Below, one piece after another: positions 46,205-57,545 of a stretch of DNA of 64,000 bases. Within the stretch, counting starts at the first letter, position 1; every line of letters starts with the position of its first letter. Under the pieces are notes generated by a model. It was given only the letters and a program-made list of their open reading frames with translations, did not search any database and was not told the origin of the DNA. The DNA is taken from NCBI RefSeq assembly GCF_947179165.1, contig NC_077239.1, positions 65,943,134 through 66,007,133 on the forward strand. Direction: 5' to 3'. This DNA is from Solanum dulcamara (Eukaryota; Streptophyta; Magnoliopsida; Solanales; Solanaceae). A program made the translations under genes and the position numbers.

Positions 46205-46512
46205 TGTTGAAAGTAGTGTCTCAAAAGCTGGAGATTAGTCGCACTTTCTGTTGAATCTGAAAGTACAACTTAAAAGTAGGATTAAGTTCAGATAAATGAG
46301 GTTGTAATGTTGTGAAAAATCTGATTTAGTCTAATGCTATTTTTAGGCTTTAGTTATTGGAGATAATCTTAGTTTATTTTACTCCTTTTCTTTAGGCTTT
46401 GCAGTTATGAATTCATGTATTTATATGATAGTCAGTATTTCAATAAAGAATCAGCTTAACTAAGTTATTTGTTCTTTTTCTTTCTTTGTCTATATTTATT
46501 TTTTCTCCTACA
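46205..46512 (+). repeat. 3' LTR of the Copia element
   Basis: 308 bp, TGTTGAAAGTAGTGTC to TTTCTCCTACA, preceded by the purine tract CAAGGAGGAG (46195-46204). Confidence 0.92.
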
Positions 46513-46517
46513 GAGCC
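46513..46517. repeat. Copia target-site duplication, right copy (GAGCC)
   Basis: Exact repeat of 42005-42009. Confidence 0.9.
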
Positions 46518-47446
46518 TAATATAGGAATTTTCATGAAATTAGTCCATGTCCACCATTCTTCATCTTTTTTTCGCGAACATACCAAGAAATCCATCTCAA
46601 CAAACACAGAAAGATAGAGATGATCAACAATACAATTTCATATGACACCCATAACATTACAATTGGACAATTGTAGCAACATATCTATCATTAGCCACAA
46701 ACATAGAAATAATGACAAACTTATAAATGCACTACCACCATTTTCTTGAACCGGTCTAGTTGGCATCATGTTAATAATACTATCTAATGAAACTGAATTT
46801 TGGTCAAACAAGTGATAACCAGCTGGAATAGTGCCAATCTTTTTTCAAGACTCATTCTTCAGAGTATATTCCAACAATGTAACAACTATCCTTTGCATTA
46901 ATCATAAATGTAACAATTATCTTATAATCATCACTAATAGAATCATACACAAAATCATATCGTGTTGATTCGTAACGTTTAACACATTTCAACACATAAG
47001 GATTGGGTTTCTGAACAATTTTCTATTTTTGAATAGCCGAATTCCATATAAATATTTTGAAGCTATACACCATACACAACAAGCCGTTACAAGAACTCAC
47101 CAATGGATATGAAACATCTTGGGACATTAAAGTTTGGTGGCTAGAAAGAAACAACTTGAGAGTTAACACTCAGTGATGATGCATTTGTTGAACGGATGTT
47201 GAATGCTAATATGTTATATTCCAAACAATGAGTTATTTTCAACAAAATTAAAGGATGTTTTTGACAATTAATATCTGACGATGATTTGTCGACTTGCAAC
47301 TTGATGAAATTGGGGTCAGTGATGATTGAACAACACGGTTTGTGCACAATCTTGAAGCGTTGACAAGATTCAACATGGAGTTTTGAGAGGATGCAAGTGA
47401 TCACATCATCTGCAAAGTTGGTATTTTTTTTTGAGTGGAAACTCAT
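46513..47446 (-). pseudogene. F-box gene, N-terminal and central part
   Basis: ATG at 47444-47446. The F-box is near the N-terminus: FADDVITCILSKLHVESCQR then FKIVHKPCCSIITDPNFIKL, the usual F-box spacing; this segment would bind the SKP1 adaptor of an SCF ubiquitin ligase. Residues to about 95 are open, then TAG after SQVVSF. In the next frames come SCNGLLCMVYSFKIFIWNSA and RYDFVYDSISDDYKIIVTF, the start of the F-box-associated domain, then IGTIPAGYHLFDQNSVSLDS and DEEWWTWTNFMKIPILGS up to the Copia edge. At least three frame changes and several stops lie in this piece, so the gene is dead irrespective of the insertion. No close paralogue can be named from sequence alone. Confidence 0.82.
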
Positions 47447-48185
47447 TGGACTTGTGTTTACTTTGGGTTTTAGGTTTTCTTTTTCCAGGTATACATATAT
47501 GTAGTCTCATACGAGATCAGTTCAATTTTTGATTTTTATGATTTTTATATTTTGGTTTGCTTTGATTTGATTCAAGTATACTTATATTGTTTTTCAATTT
47601 TTATAATTAATTTTGTTTATAAATAAACTAGTCGTAAGCATGTGTATTATACGTGTGTCCCGTGTGAATTATGTAGACTCGTTTGCATAATAGTCTTGGT
47701 GTTTGATGAGTTAGCATTGTTAAATTATCATGAAAAAATTTATATCTAATCATGCTCATAATGATTAATATAAAATGAGATTATTAAAATTAGAAGCTCA
47801 ATTTGTAATAGTCGGGGTGTTCGACTAGTACTTCTCGCCTTTTGCATTCCCCTCATGCACTTAATGCTTTTACTTTAATTAAAACACAAACCACATCTTA
47901 AAGGAATATGAAATATTAACTACTGAATTATTTTATGTACATAATACACAATTAACATATGCACGAATTTATCAAAGAGAGTGATCTCATGAGTGAACTT
48001 TTTTGCTTCATTCAAGAAAATAAAATTTTAAACAGATAAGTCATGATGAATTGACTGTTGCACTCTACAATCTCAGTGTTGTTATTAAACACTAATATGG
48101 GAATATTCCTATATGCATTAGTCTCCTAGCTCTTTCTCACTTGTCATTTTATTAATCATGGAATATCTAGGAGGTAGATGCTAAC

Positions 48186-48224
<39 letters not shown>

Positions 48225-48769
48225 TATAATGTTGAAACAATTTTTTGCTATCTAATATGTACCCTTTACCCTTTAGAAGGTGAATGGAGAAATACTTCAC
48301 ATGACACATAGTTATCATACGAGATCAGTTCAAAAATATAATGTGTCAAACATATACTATTTGTGGCATCCTTGCATGGCTTCATTTAATTTTGATTCAT
48401 GTTTCAGTTTCAGGTTGTTTTTCCATAATATTTGTTATAAAGGACGGTCAATGTTGCTTTAATCAAAGCCTACTCTTATTAATAAAAAAAATGAGCACAT
48501 TGAAATATCACAATGAGACTTAGATTGATCTGGTATAACATGCTCTTGATTCATGAGTAATATTTTCTGTCACCTATTGTTTTAAGACCTGTAAGAAGAA
48601 TCACAATGTGTTAGTTCGCCAAATAACACAGATTATAAGCTCTATTCAATATTTGTGACCAAATTGAATGTCAATCTAGTTAATCTATCTCTTATTTAGA
48701 GTCTAAATATTTCAACGTTTTATGTGTATCCTATATATGTTACCTTCATCATATCTGATGTGAAGAGCA
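47447..48769. other. Intergenic DNA
   Basis: AT-rich, no supported gene. It would contain the promoter of the F-box gene, in which I see no clear elements. It contains the (AT)n microsatellite at 48189-48220. Confidence 0.5.
48189..48220. repeat. (AT)16 microsatellite
   Basis: Uninterrupted AT dinucleotide run of 32 bases. Confidence 0.95.
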
Positions 48770-49036
48770 TATTAAACAATGCATCAAAACAATTAAAATT
48801 AATGGGGTTGGTTTTCATGTCAAAAATTAGTTTTCTAATTAAAAAATATTTTCTACTCACTAGCCAATAATAAAAGATATTTTCTGGAAAATATTGTTTG
48901 TTCACCAATAAAACAATAGAAAATATTTTCCACTCACCAACCAAACATAAGAAAATAAGTTAGAAACCAACTTGTTTTCCAAGAAAATGTACATTTTCTA
49001 GGAAAACATTTTCCTTCATACCAAACACAACCTAAG
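48770..49036. mobile_element. Candidate MITE-like repeat (GGAAAATATTTTCC type)
   Basis: The right end reads CATACCAAACACAACCTAAG, and the body repeats AAAATATTTTC, TTTTCCA and CTCACCAACCAAACAT words in both orientations. Such TTTGGTATG...GGAAAATATTTTCC repeats are frequent in plant genomes. The left end and target duplication were not found. Confidence 0.4.
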
Positions 49037-49535
49037 AGCAAATAAAAGTTACAAATTAAAACCTTTTGGCAAAACCGCACAAATCTTTTTCCCGTCAAAC
49101 AAATTTCAGCCTGATCAATTCAACTCCAGTTTTCTCAAATTAGCATACACATATGTGAAAATAATGAAAGAACATGGAGACATCAGTGTTTCGACTTCTG
49201 ATCTTAATAGTTATAAGCTAGACAATCATGTGCAATGATTTTTTTTGTTGTTGAAACATAGTAGCTTGTAGCTCTTTATAACCAGTGATGAAAGAGATTA
49301 AATGGTTTCAACTGTTCAAATGTACGTATTGATTGCAAAACTTAAAGAATTGATAGAAACAGATTTGTACAATGTATGTAGACTATTCTATCTTGGCCTT
49401 CTGTCTTTCCTTTCTTCACAAATGTATCCTCCACCCTTATAATTTCCTTGTAATGTTTTTTGGTTACTATAACAATTTCTCATCTATACGACTACTCGAT
49501 ATAGTATAATGAGACAACTCATGAAAACGAGCCTC
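49037..49535. other. Intergenic DNA
   Basis: Nothing recognised; no supported gene. Confidence 0.45.
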
Positions 49536-50905
49536 GTACTTAGAGGTATAAGGCACGACCAGTTGCAAGGGGCTATAGTCAGGTACAATGGGTTGATTTT
49601 AATGATATTTTCTCACCTATTGTTAAACATAGCTCTGTTCGTGTCTTGCTTGCCTTAGTTGCTATGTATGTTTTGGAATTAGAACAACTTGATGTTAAGA
49701 TAACTTTCTTACATGGCGAACTTGAGGAACAAATATACATGCATCAACCTGAAGGATTTGAAATTGAAGGAAAAAAAGATCATGTTTGTTTGTTGAAGAA
49801 ATCCTTGTATGGATTAAAGTAGTCTCCAAGACAATGGTACAAGAGGTTTGATTCCTTTATGTTGGGTCATGGTTATTCGAGGAGCCCGTATGATAGTTAT
49901 GTTTACTTCCGTAAGTTAAATGATGGTTCATTTAGTTACTTATTGTTATATGTTGATGACATGCTCATTGCTGCTAAGGATTTGACACAAATTCACATTT
50001 TGAAAAGTCAATTGAAAAGTGAATTTGAAATTAAAGATTTGGGAGCAGATAAGAAAATCTTTGGCATGCAGATCAAAAGTGACCGAGGAGCCAACGGGCT
50101 ATTCCTGACCCAGAAGAAGTACTTGGAGAATTTCTTGGAGAGGTTTGACATGAAAGATACTAAACCAGTTAATACTTCTCTTGCAACTCACTTTAAGGTA
50201 TTATCTGCTCAATCACCGCAGACAAAGGAAGAAGAGAGCTATATGGCACAGGTACCATATTCTAGTGCAATTGGCAGTATTATGTATGTAATAATATGTA
50301 CATGTCCAAATATTTCACAAGCAGTAAGTGTGGTAAGCCAGTATATGGATTTCCCTGGTAAAGCACAACTGCAGGCTGTGAAATGGATCCTTAGATACTT
50401 GCGAGGCACTTTAAATACATGTTTAGAGTTTGGGAGAAATGCTAACACCCTAGTTGGTTTTGCACACTCTGATTATGTAGGTGATCTTGACAAAAGAAGA
50501 TCAATAACATGCTATTTGTTTTGTATTGGTGGTTTTGCTATCAGCTGGAAAGTTACATTATGACATGTAGTAGCTTTATCTACTACTGAAGCAGAATATA
50601 TGGCAGTGACCGAGGCTATCAAAGAAGCCTTATGGTTGAAGGGTCTATTTGCTGAACTCAGCTTCACCAAGGTGGTATTATTATTTTCTGTGATAGTCAA
50701 AGTGTATTCACTTTACTAAAGATCAAATGTATCATGGGAGGATGAAGCATATTGATATCAAGTATCACTTCATCCGAGAAATCATTGCTTAAGGAAAGGT
50801 CTCTATTCAGAAAATTAACACTAGAGACAACCGTGCTGACATGTACACGAAGTCTCTTCCAGTCTGCAAGTTCAAGCTCTGCTTGAACTTAGATTGTCGT
50901 TTATA
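49536..50905 (+). pseudogene. Truncated Copia reverse transcriptase and RNase H
   Basis: In one frame from 49540: a KARPVARGYSQ start, DFNDIFSPIVKHSSVRVLL, LDVKITFLHGELEEQIYM and SLYGLK*SPRQWYKRFD, where the stop sits at the usual Gln (CAG to TAG). The 234-codon open piece from 49859 carries the catalytic YVDDMLI (residues about 38-44) and runs through GSIMYVIICTCPNISQAVS to RNase H HSDYVGDLDKRRS. A TGA after ISWKVTL (usually Gln) and later frame changes end it. [19 protein letters not shown] is readable beyond. Gag, protease and integrase are missing, so the element is 5'-truncated. The sequence fits Tork/Tnt1-like Copia elements. Confidence 0.88.
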
Positions 50906-50979
50906 AAGAATAATTTAGCCCATATGGACTTCTGCAGAGAGAATGGAGCCAAATTTACTATATTCGCCAAACTCAGACC

Positions 50980-51164
50980 AAGGTGGAGATTTGTAATGTG
51001 GACTTTGTTTGTCAAAAATTTGGAAGCCACAAATTTCAACATAAGGCATAAGGTAAACTACTCTAAAAAAATAGAGGAACCAATGAAATGGCTTCAAGGT
51101 TGTCTCCTATTTCACGGATGCTGGCAAAGTCAACAGAGACACCTCTCTTCTTGTGCTTGTTAGT
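50980..51164 (+). repeat. Polypurine tract and truncated 3' LTR of the Copia fragment
   Basis: AAGGTGGAGAT (50980-50990) is a typical Copia polypurine tract, followed by TGTAATGTGGAC, a plausible LTR start. The LTR-like text ends near 51164, where kinase-gene sequence begins. No second LTR was found. Confidence 0.5.
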
Positions 51165-51192
51165 AATCAGCCAAGCATTTCTCAGCAGTCTC
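51163..51192 (-). pseudogene. Receptor-like kinase fragment, downstream of the Copia insertion
   Basis: Ten codons on the minus strand read ETAEKCLADY, the alpha-helix of subdomain XI in CrRLK1L kinases (usually AEKCLADYG). They join in frame to KFVE at 57573 on the far side of the Copia element. Beyond the Tyr the match stops at LTR-like sequence of the plus-strand Copia fragment, so the C-terminus is lost. Confidence 0.6.
51188..51192. repeat. Copia target-site duplication, left copy (GTCTC)
   Basis: GTCTC before the LTR; the right copy at 57573-57577 is ATCTC, one transition apart. Confidence 0.75.
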
Positions 51193-51719
51193 TGTTATCC
51201 CTCCTATACTAAGGTTAACACACCAGAAATAATAAATATGAAAATAAAAAAATAGTATCCGAGTCAACAGAATTCACTGTGTCCTTAAAGAATTTAATTC
51301 CCTCACTGTACCCGAAGTTAAGAATTATTTCCTTCCAAGATAAAACAGATAAACTATTAAAGAAGTAGCGGTACCTCAAACTTCAATAATTTCAGCGAAC
51401 TCAAAAGTCAGCAACAAAATCACACAAAGACTCAACTTTATTTGTAATAAAATATATGTAGAAGAGGGAGAATTCAATGTTTTAAAAATGAGAGAAAAAT
51501 CCTCTATTTATAGATAACAAAGAGTAGTGTGAAAAGGTACTTATTGTGGCTTATCGGAAAAATCACAATCCTTCATAAAAGTTACAACCTTTCACAAAAG
51601 TCGCAACTCTTCAAAAAAGTCACAACTTTTATTGAAAAGTCACAACCTTTTGGAATGGTCACAACCTTTTGTAAAGGTCACAACCTTTCATTTCCTATTC
51701 ACGCCTTTAAAACCCAACA
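51193..51719 (-). repeat. 3' LTR of the Copia element
   Basis: 527 bp. It contains a tandem array of AAAAGTCACAACCTTTT-like units at 51557-51690. It is longer than the 5' LTR mainly because of extra units in this array. Confidence 0.93.
51557..51690. repeat. Tandem AAAAGTCACAACCTTT array in the 3' LTR
   Basis: About seven imperfect 17-20-bp units; the 5' LTR has about five (57448-57545). Confidence 0.85.
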
Positions 51720-51726
51720 ATCCCCC
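51720..51726 (-). promoter_or_regulatory. Polypurine tract
   Basis: GGGGGAT on the minus strand, directly before the LTR start TGTTGGG. Confidence 0.75.
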
Positions 51727-52275
51727 ACATGAATAGGAAATGGCTATTGTTAAAACATATGCATGAAAAACTGTGTGATTTGTAAGTAAGAATTAATTGC
51801 ATCTGGATAAGTAGGTTTCCTTTTGAACTTTCCGTAGTAAACATATATCGGATATACTCGGTCAATCGATAGATCTGATATCTTTGAACCATCGAGGTTT
51901 GGTGTATACCTAGACAACATACGTCACACAATCAACCCTTTAACTATTTTTGGTTCTCATTATTTTGTTCGTTTTAGCCGTGAACCCTTGTTGGTTCATA
52001 AGTGCATAGAGAACTGGCCTTATCGGATTCTCTTTGAAGCGGCTTACACTTCACACTTACATAGGTGATATCTAAATGTGTTATCCCATAGAAATACCAT
52101 TTGATATGCCCTGTATCAAACTTAGATATCATTAAAAGGTCCTAATGCCTTATCCTTATTACTGAATATTGTCGCATCATGAGAATGAATCATAAAAATT
52201 ATTTTGACAATGTTGAACCGTCATCAATGACTTTGTTTGATCTCCTTGAACCTAGATTGTGGGATCTCCAGTCTT

Positions 52276-52827
52276 CTAGGTAGAGTTACCACCATGATGA
52301 TTTGTCCTCGGCCATAGTCTCATTCCCTTTGATGATCGCTCAACTCCCTCTCTAGATAGGCCTTTTGTAAGTGGATCCGAGATATTATTTTTTGACTTTA
52401 CATAGTCAATTATGATAATTCCACTAGAGAGTAGTTGTCTAATGGTATTATGTCTTCGTCGTATGTGACGAGACTTACCGTTGTACATAATGCTCCCAGC
52501 TCTTCCTATTGCAACTTGACTATCACAATGTATGCATATAGGAGCCATTGGTTTGGGCCAAAATGGAATATCTTCTAAGAAATTTCGAAGTCATTCTGCT
52601 TCTTCACCGGCCTTGTCTAAGGACTCCATTGTAGAGCGAGCTATACATATTTGTTTGGAAGATTTCTAAGATACCGCTCCTCCACCAATGGTGAAAACGT
52701 ATCCACTTGTAGATTTAGTTTCAGTTGACCCAGTAATCTAATTTGCATCACTATATCCTTCAACAACTGCTGGATACTTATTGTAATGTAAAGCAAGGTT
52801 TTGAGTATGTTCTAAATACCCCAAAAC
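52276..52827 (-). pseudogene. Copia RNase H region
   Basis: Continues the RT frame behind a TGA (usually Arg, CGA to TGA, at AMK*VLGYLEHTQN). It includes GSTETKSTSGYVF with stops, then the open piece from 52548: MAPICIHCDSQVAIGRAGS, YNGKSRHIRRRH and DYVKSKNNISDPLTKGL, the standard end of Copia RNase H. Another TGA sits where a Trp is expected, before LRNFLEDIP. Confidence 0.85.
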
Positions 52828-53805
52828 TCATTTCATTGCCATCCAATGATTTTGGTTGGGATTACTCGTGTATCGACTCAATTTACTTATAGCACAAGCT
52901 ATGTCTGGCCGTGCACAGTTTATAATGTACATCAAACTTCCCAACACTCTTGCATAATCCAACTGATCTTGACTTTCACCTTTATTTTTAGCAAGATCAA
53001 GGTTCACGTCAATTGGTGTTTTTACACTTTTGAAGTTTAAGTACTTGTATTTTTTAAGTACCTTTTGGATATAATGAGTATGAGACAATGCTAGACCTTG
53101 AGAAGTTTTATGAATTTTAATTCTCAATATCAAATTGGCAACTCCTAGATCTTTCATATCAAATTTACTAGAAAACATACTCTTAGTAGTATTTATGTGT
53201 GCAATGACATTACTCATTATTAGCATATCATCCACATATAAATAAATAATGACAACTGTGTTTGGAGTGTCTTTAATGTAAACACATTTATCACACTCCT
53301 TAATCTTAAATCCATTTGTCAACATGGTTTGGTCAAATTTCACGTGCCATTGTTTGGGTGCTTGTTTTAGTCCATAAAGTGACTTAACAAGTTTGCAAAC
53401 TTTATTTTCTTTACCAGGAACCACAAAGCCCTCGGGTTGTTCCATGTAAAGTTCTTCCTCCAATTTTTCGTTTAAGAAGGCTGTTTTTACATCAATTTGA
53501 TGAATTTCAAGGCCATATACTGTAGCTAGTGCAATTAACATCCGAATGGATGTAATCCTAGTTATAGGTGAGTATGTATCAAAATAATCAAGGCCTTCTT
53601 TCTGTCTAAATCCTTTGACGAAAAGTCTTGCCTTATATTTGTCAATAGTTCCATCAACTTTTATTTTTCTTTTGAAAATCCATTTTGAACCCAAAGGTTT
53701 GTTTCGTGAAGGAAGATCAACCAATTCCCAAGTATGGTTGCTCAAGATTGAATCAATCTCACTATTGACAGCCTCTTTCCAAAAAGATGAGTCCGTATCG
53801 GACAT
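52828..53805 (-). pseudogene. Copia reverse transcriptase
   Basis: 325 open codons; the Met is internal. Motifs in order: WKEAVNSEIDSILSNHTWEL at 9-28, GSKWIFKRKIKVDG at 39-52, YKARLFVKGFRQKEGLDYFD at 57-76, VDVKTAFLN-type VKTAFLNEKLEEELYMEQPEG, SLYGLKQAPKQWHVKFD and the catalytic YLYVDDMLIMS near 190-200. The later part has YARVLGSLMYIINCARPDIA. All key RT residues visible look intact, but the frame ends at a TGA before RNase H. It would act as part of the Gag-Pol polyprotein in cytoplasmic particles. Confidence 0.92.
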
Positions 53806-54173
53806 AGCTTCTTTGAATGTTTGAGGCTCATTTTCAAGAAGAAATGTTACAAAATCAGATCCAAATGAAGTAGATGTCCTTTGACGTTTAGTTCGCCTTG
53901 AATTCTCTTTATTAGGTACATTCTCATTTGGTTCTTCTCGAGGTCGTTTAGACCGTTCACTAGATACTTCAAATCTAGTTTTATATGGATAGATATGCTC
54001 AAATAATTCAGCATTATCTGATTCTATTACCGTATTCTCATGAATATCCTAATGTTCGGACTTGTGAACCAAAAATCGACATGCTTTACTATTTGTAGCA
54101 TATCCAATGAAAACACAGTCCATAGTCTTAGGTCCTATTGTGACTTTCTTAGGTTTAGGAACTTGGACTTTGG

Positions 54174-54806
54174 CTAGACACCCCACACTTTAAAATATTT
54201 CAAGTTTAGTTTTCTTCCTTTCCATTTCTCATATGGAATATACTTTGTTTTGCTGTGGAAAACTCTATTGAGTATTCGATTTGCTGTAAGGATGACTTCC
54301 CCCCACAAGTTTTGTGGTAAACCTAAACTTATAAGTAATGCATTTATCATTTCCTTTAAAGTTTGATTCTTCCTTTCTGCAATTCCATTTGATTGAGGTG
54401 AGTAAGGGGCAGTAGTTTGATGGATGATTCCATTTTCCAAACATATTTCTGCAAAAGGAGATTCATACTATCCACCTCTATCACTTCTTATCATTTTTAT
54501 CTTTTTATTCAACTGAGTTTGAACTTCAATTTTATATTGTCTAAATGCTTCTATTGCTTCATCCTTACTATTTAACAGATAGAAAAAATAATATCTAGTG
54601 CAATCATCAATAAAAGTTATAAAATATTTTTTTCCACCACGAGTTGGTGTTGACTTCATATCATAAATGTCGGTGTGAATCAATTCTAAGGAACTGAAAT
54701 TCCTTTCAAACGATTTGTAAGGATGCTTAGCATACTTAGATTCAATACATACTTGACATTTTGATTTATTGCACTCAAATTTAGGCAATACATTTAAGTT
54801 AATCAG
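54174..54806 (-). pseudogene. Copia integrase
   Basis: Two open pieces. The first (54788 down) has CNKSKCQVCIESKYAKHPYK with the Cys pair of the zinc module, LELIHTDIYDMKSTPTRGG with the first catalytic Asp, FITFIDDCTRYYFFYLL, and RSDRGG with the second, then TAG. The second (54440 down) has TAPYSPQSNGIAERKNQTL with the catalytic Glu, then LPQNLWGEVILTANRILNR, and ends KVWGV with a frame change. The His pair of the zinc module lies in the previous piece (LGHVNHKIL), separated by a TGA that is a CGA-to-TGA change by family comparison. Confidence 0.88.
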
Positions 54807-54809
54807 TTT

Positions 54810-55370
54810 TCACAAGATTTTATGATTGACATGTCCTAAACGTGATTGCCATAAATTATTTGACTCAAGTAAGTAAGAAGAAGCTTGAACTTTATTATTA
54901 TCAACAACCATTACATTTAGTTTGAAAAGACCCTCAGTGAGGTAGCCTTTTCCTAAATACATTTCTTTCTTACTGACAACTACTTTGTCTGAAACAAGAA
55001 CACACTTGAGTCCATTTTTGATAAGAAGACCGATAGAAACCAAGGTCTTTCTCATTTCTGGAACATGACAGACTTTGTTCAGTGTCACCACCTTGCCGGA
55101 TGCCATTTTTAGGAATACTCTACTATATCCTTCAACCTTAGCCGCTGCAGAATTTCCCATATAGTTAGTCACATCAGGTGCAGCAGGGGAATAAGTAGCG
55201 AAGGCTCGAACCGCATAAATATGCGACGTAGCTCCTGAATCAAGCCACCATTCTTTGAGATTTCCTACCAGATTGCATTCAGTCATCATTGCACATAAGT
55301 TTTCAACATCCCTATTTGTATCAACCATATTGGCTTGACCTTTCTTCTTTTCCTTCTTGGGAGCACGACA
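54810..55370 (-). pseudogene. Copia protease and pre-integrase region
   Basis: 172 open codons. LKEWWLDSGATSHI carries the catalytic D-S-G-A of the Copia aspartic protease (near residues 29-32). The GAG-pre-integrase region follows (LLESNNLWQSRLGHVNHKIL). Upstream in frame is KKEKKKGQANMVDTN, separated from the zinc knuckle by a TAA after GHKVV. Confidence 0.88.
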
Positions 55371-56231
55371 TTACACAACCTTATGTCCAGTTTTTCCACA
55401 GTTATAGCAGTCTCCTTTGAACTTCTTTTTGCTAGGATAGTTCTTTGGTCCAAAATTTTTTTTCCTCTTTTTTGATTTATTTGGACCATCCTCAACAATA
55501 TTTGCTCCCATAATTGTTGAGTTACCTCTAGCCTTCTTTTCGGTAGCCTTGTTATCTTCCTTGATCCTAAGACGAACAATCAAATCTTCAAGAGTCATCT
55601 CCTTTCGCTAGTGCTTCAAATAATTTTTGAATTCTTTCCATGAAGGAGGGAGTTTTTGAATAAATGTTGCTACTTGAAATGTCCCATTTATGACCATACC
55701 TTCAATGGATAATTTAAAATCACTACTATATTCAACAATTTTATCAATATAACTATTGAATTTGATCATACCTTCTGCCAGAAGATCATGAATAATGACT
55801 TGTAATTCTTGGAGTTAAGACATCACAGTCTTGCTATCAACTATCTTATAGTCCAAAAATTTTGCAGCCACAAACTTCTTTAAGCCTGCATCTTCACTTT
55901 TGTATTTCTTCTCAAGAGCATACCAGAGTTCTTTAGAGGTTTTACAAATACTGAAGACGTTATACAAGCCATTTTCCAATCCATTGAGTATGTAGTTCTT
56001 GCAAAGGAAATCAGAATGTGTCCATGCCCCAGTCACAATAATTTTTTTGTTGTCAGGAGTTCCTTCTTCTAACACAGGAACATCTTCATTTATAAATAGT
56101 TGTAGACTGAGTGTACTCAGATAGAAGAACATCTTCTACTATCAACGTTCGAAGTCAATATCAGTAAACTTTCCAGGCTTTTCTGCAGTAACCATTGCTG
56201 TAGAAACTGGTGTTCTACTGGTTGAAGGCAT
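55371..56231 (-). pseudogene. Copia gag with zinc knuckle
   Basis: The likely start is ATG at 56229-56231 (MPSTSR context), with a frame change near 56140. The open piece from 56132 reads LSLQLFINEDVPVLEEGT, AWTHSDFLCKNYILNGLENG, KTSKELWYALEKKYKSEDAG and AAKFLDYKIVDSKTVMS, then TAA where Gln is usual (CAA to TAA). It continues LQELQVIIHDLLAEGMI and SIEGMVINGTFQVATFIQKL, then TAG, then MTLEDLIVRLRIKEDNKA, a Lys-rich stretch and the zinc knuckle CYNCGKTGHKVV, which ends at a TAA before the final Cys. This is the UBN2-type gag of Copia elements. Confidence 0.88.
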
Positions 56232-57085
56232 TGTGTTTGCTTCAAAACTTGATACTCTATATCACCCATTCTGTTTGTCAAAACAACAGTAATGTTAAAT
56301 AACAGAATAATCAAATAAGGATTGTTTGTTCAACTCGATAAAGTTTTTATATTCTTCAAACCGAAAAGAAAAATAAAAAACTCAATTAGCTTGATGAAGA
56401 TTTTATTTCTTCGAACCAAGTTAATCACTGCAGTAGAAAGTCTTTCGATTTTAGTCTTCAGCCCTCCAAATAGACTATAAGATGAAGCAAAAATATACAA
56501 CTTGTTCCTAGTTTAACGATGAAGTTTTTATGTTCTTCTAATCGTAAACCGAATGAATCTTGAACACTGATGAAGTTTTTATACTCTTCAAATCAGTATT
56601 AGATTCAAACAGAGTAGAAAATCATAAAAGTCCCTAATTGTTTCAATCTAATTAAAACCAAACAACAAGAACAAGAATTTTTATTTGATAAAAAGCTTTC
56701 TAGGACAAATTATTAAAACTATTGCCATTTTAAGTCCATTCTTGACACCAACAAAAAAAAAATTGAACCACCATCATTATTATTATTATTATTATTCTTT
56801 TCTTAAACATGAGCAGTCATGAAGTGCCTTTGTAAATTTTCATTCTTAGCAACAAAGTGTACTTGTTCCAAATTTCTTAAATACTAATTTCAATCCTTTG
56901 AAAGATACCAGTAACATAAAATAAGCCACAAAAAAAATTACTACTAAAATTAAATGACACAATTAGAAAAGTTTCCAGTGGCTTCACCACACAACTTTGC
57001 CACATTAACCATTTTTGTTGTCATTAAGATGCAATTTTCATAATGAGAGATTATCAATGTTGATATTTAATAAATTCCTTAAGAT
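56232..57085 (-). other. Copia leader region, with an (ATT)n run
   Basis: Untranslated leader between 5' LTR and gag. It contains diverged repeats of GATGAAG.TTTTAT (near 56330-56600) and an (ATT)8 microsatellite near 56771-56796. No clear primer-binding site abuts the LTR. Confidence 0.55.
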
Positions 57086-57396
57086 TGCTATCCTCCTATA
57101 TTAAGGTTAACACACCAGAAATAATAAATATGAAAATAAAAAAATAGTATCGAGTCAACAGAATTCACTGTGTGTCCTTAAAGAATTTAATCCCTCACTG
57201 TACCCGAGGTTAAGGATTATTTCCTCTCAAGATAAAACGGATAAACTATTAAAGAAGTAGCGGTACCTCAAACTTCAATAATTTCAGCGAACTCAAAAGC
57301 CAGCAACAAAATCACACAAAGACTCAACTTTGTTTGTAATAAAATATATGTAGAAGAGGGAGAATTCAATGTTTTAAAAATGAGAGAAAAATCCTC

Positions 57397-57404
57397 TATT
57401 TATA
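57397..57404 (-). promoter_or_regulatory. TATA box of the Copia LTR promoter
   Basis: CTATAAATAGAGG on the minus strand, a textbook plant TATA box, conserved in the 3' LTR at about 51515-51522. Confidence 0.7.
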
Positions 57405-57447
57405 GACAACAAATGATAGTGTGAACAGGTGCTTATTGTGGCTTATA

Positions 57448-57545
57448 AAAAAAGTCACAATCCTTCACAAAAGTCACAACCTTTCACAAAAGTCGCAACT
57501 TTTCAAAAAAGTCACAACTTTTTGTAAAGGTCACAAGCTTTCATT
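57448..57545. repeat. Tandem AAAAGTCACAACCTTT array in the 5' LTR
   Basis: About five imperfect units, upstream of the TATA box in the element's own direction, so within U3. Confidence 0.85.

Larger units (their letters stand above)
42010..46512 (+). mobile_element. Full-length Ty1/Copia retrotransposon, inactivated
   Basis: 4503 bp, both LTRs about 0.31 kb with TGTTGAAAGTA...CTCCTACA edges, and a perfect GAGCC duplication. The order gag, protease, integrase, reverse transcriptase, RNase H is Copia. Just inside the left LTR is TTGGTATGAGAGC, a tRNA-iMet primer site with one mismatch; just before the right LTR is CAAGGAGGAG, the polypurine tract. The coding region has many stops and frameshifts. 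The LTRs differ at a clear number of positions by eye, so the insertion is not recent. It lies inside an F-box gene, in antisense orientation to it. Confidence 0.93.
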
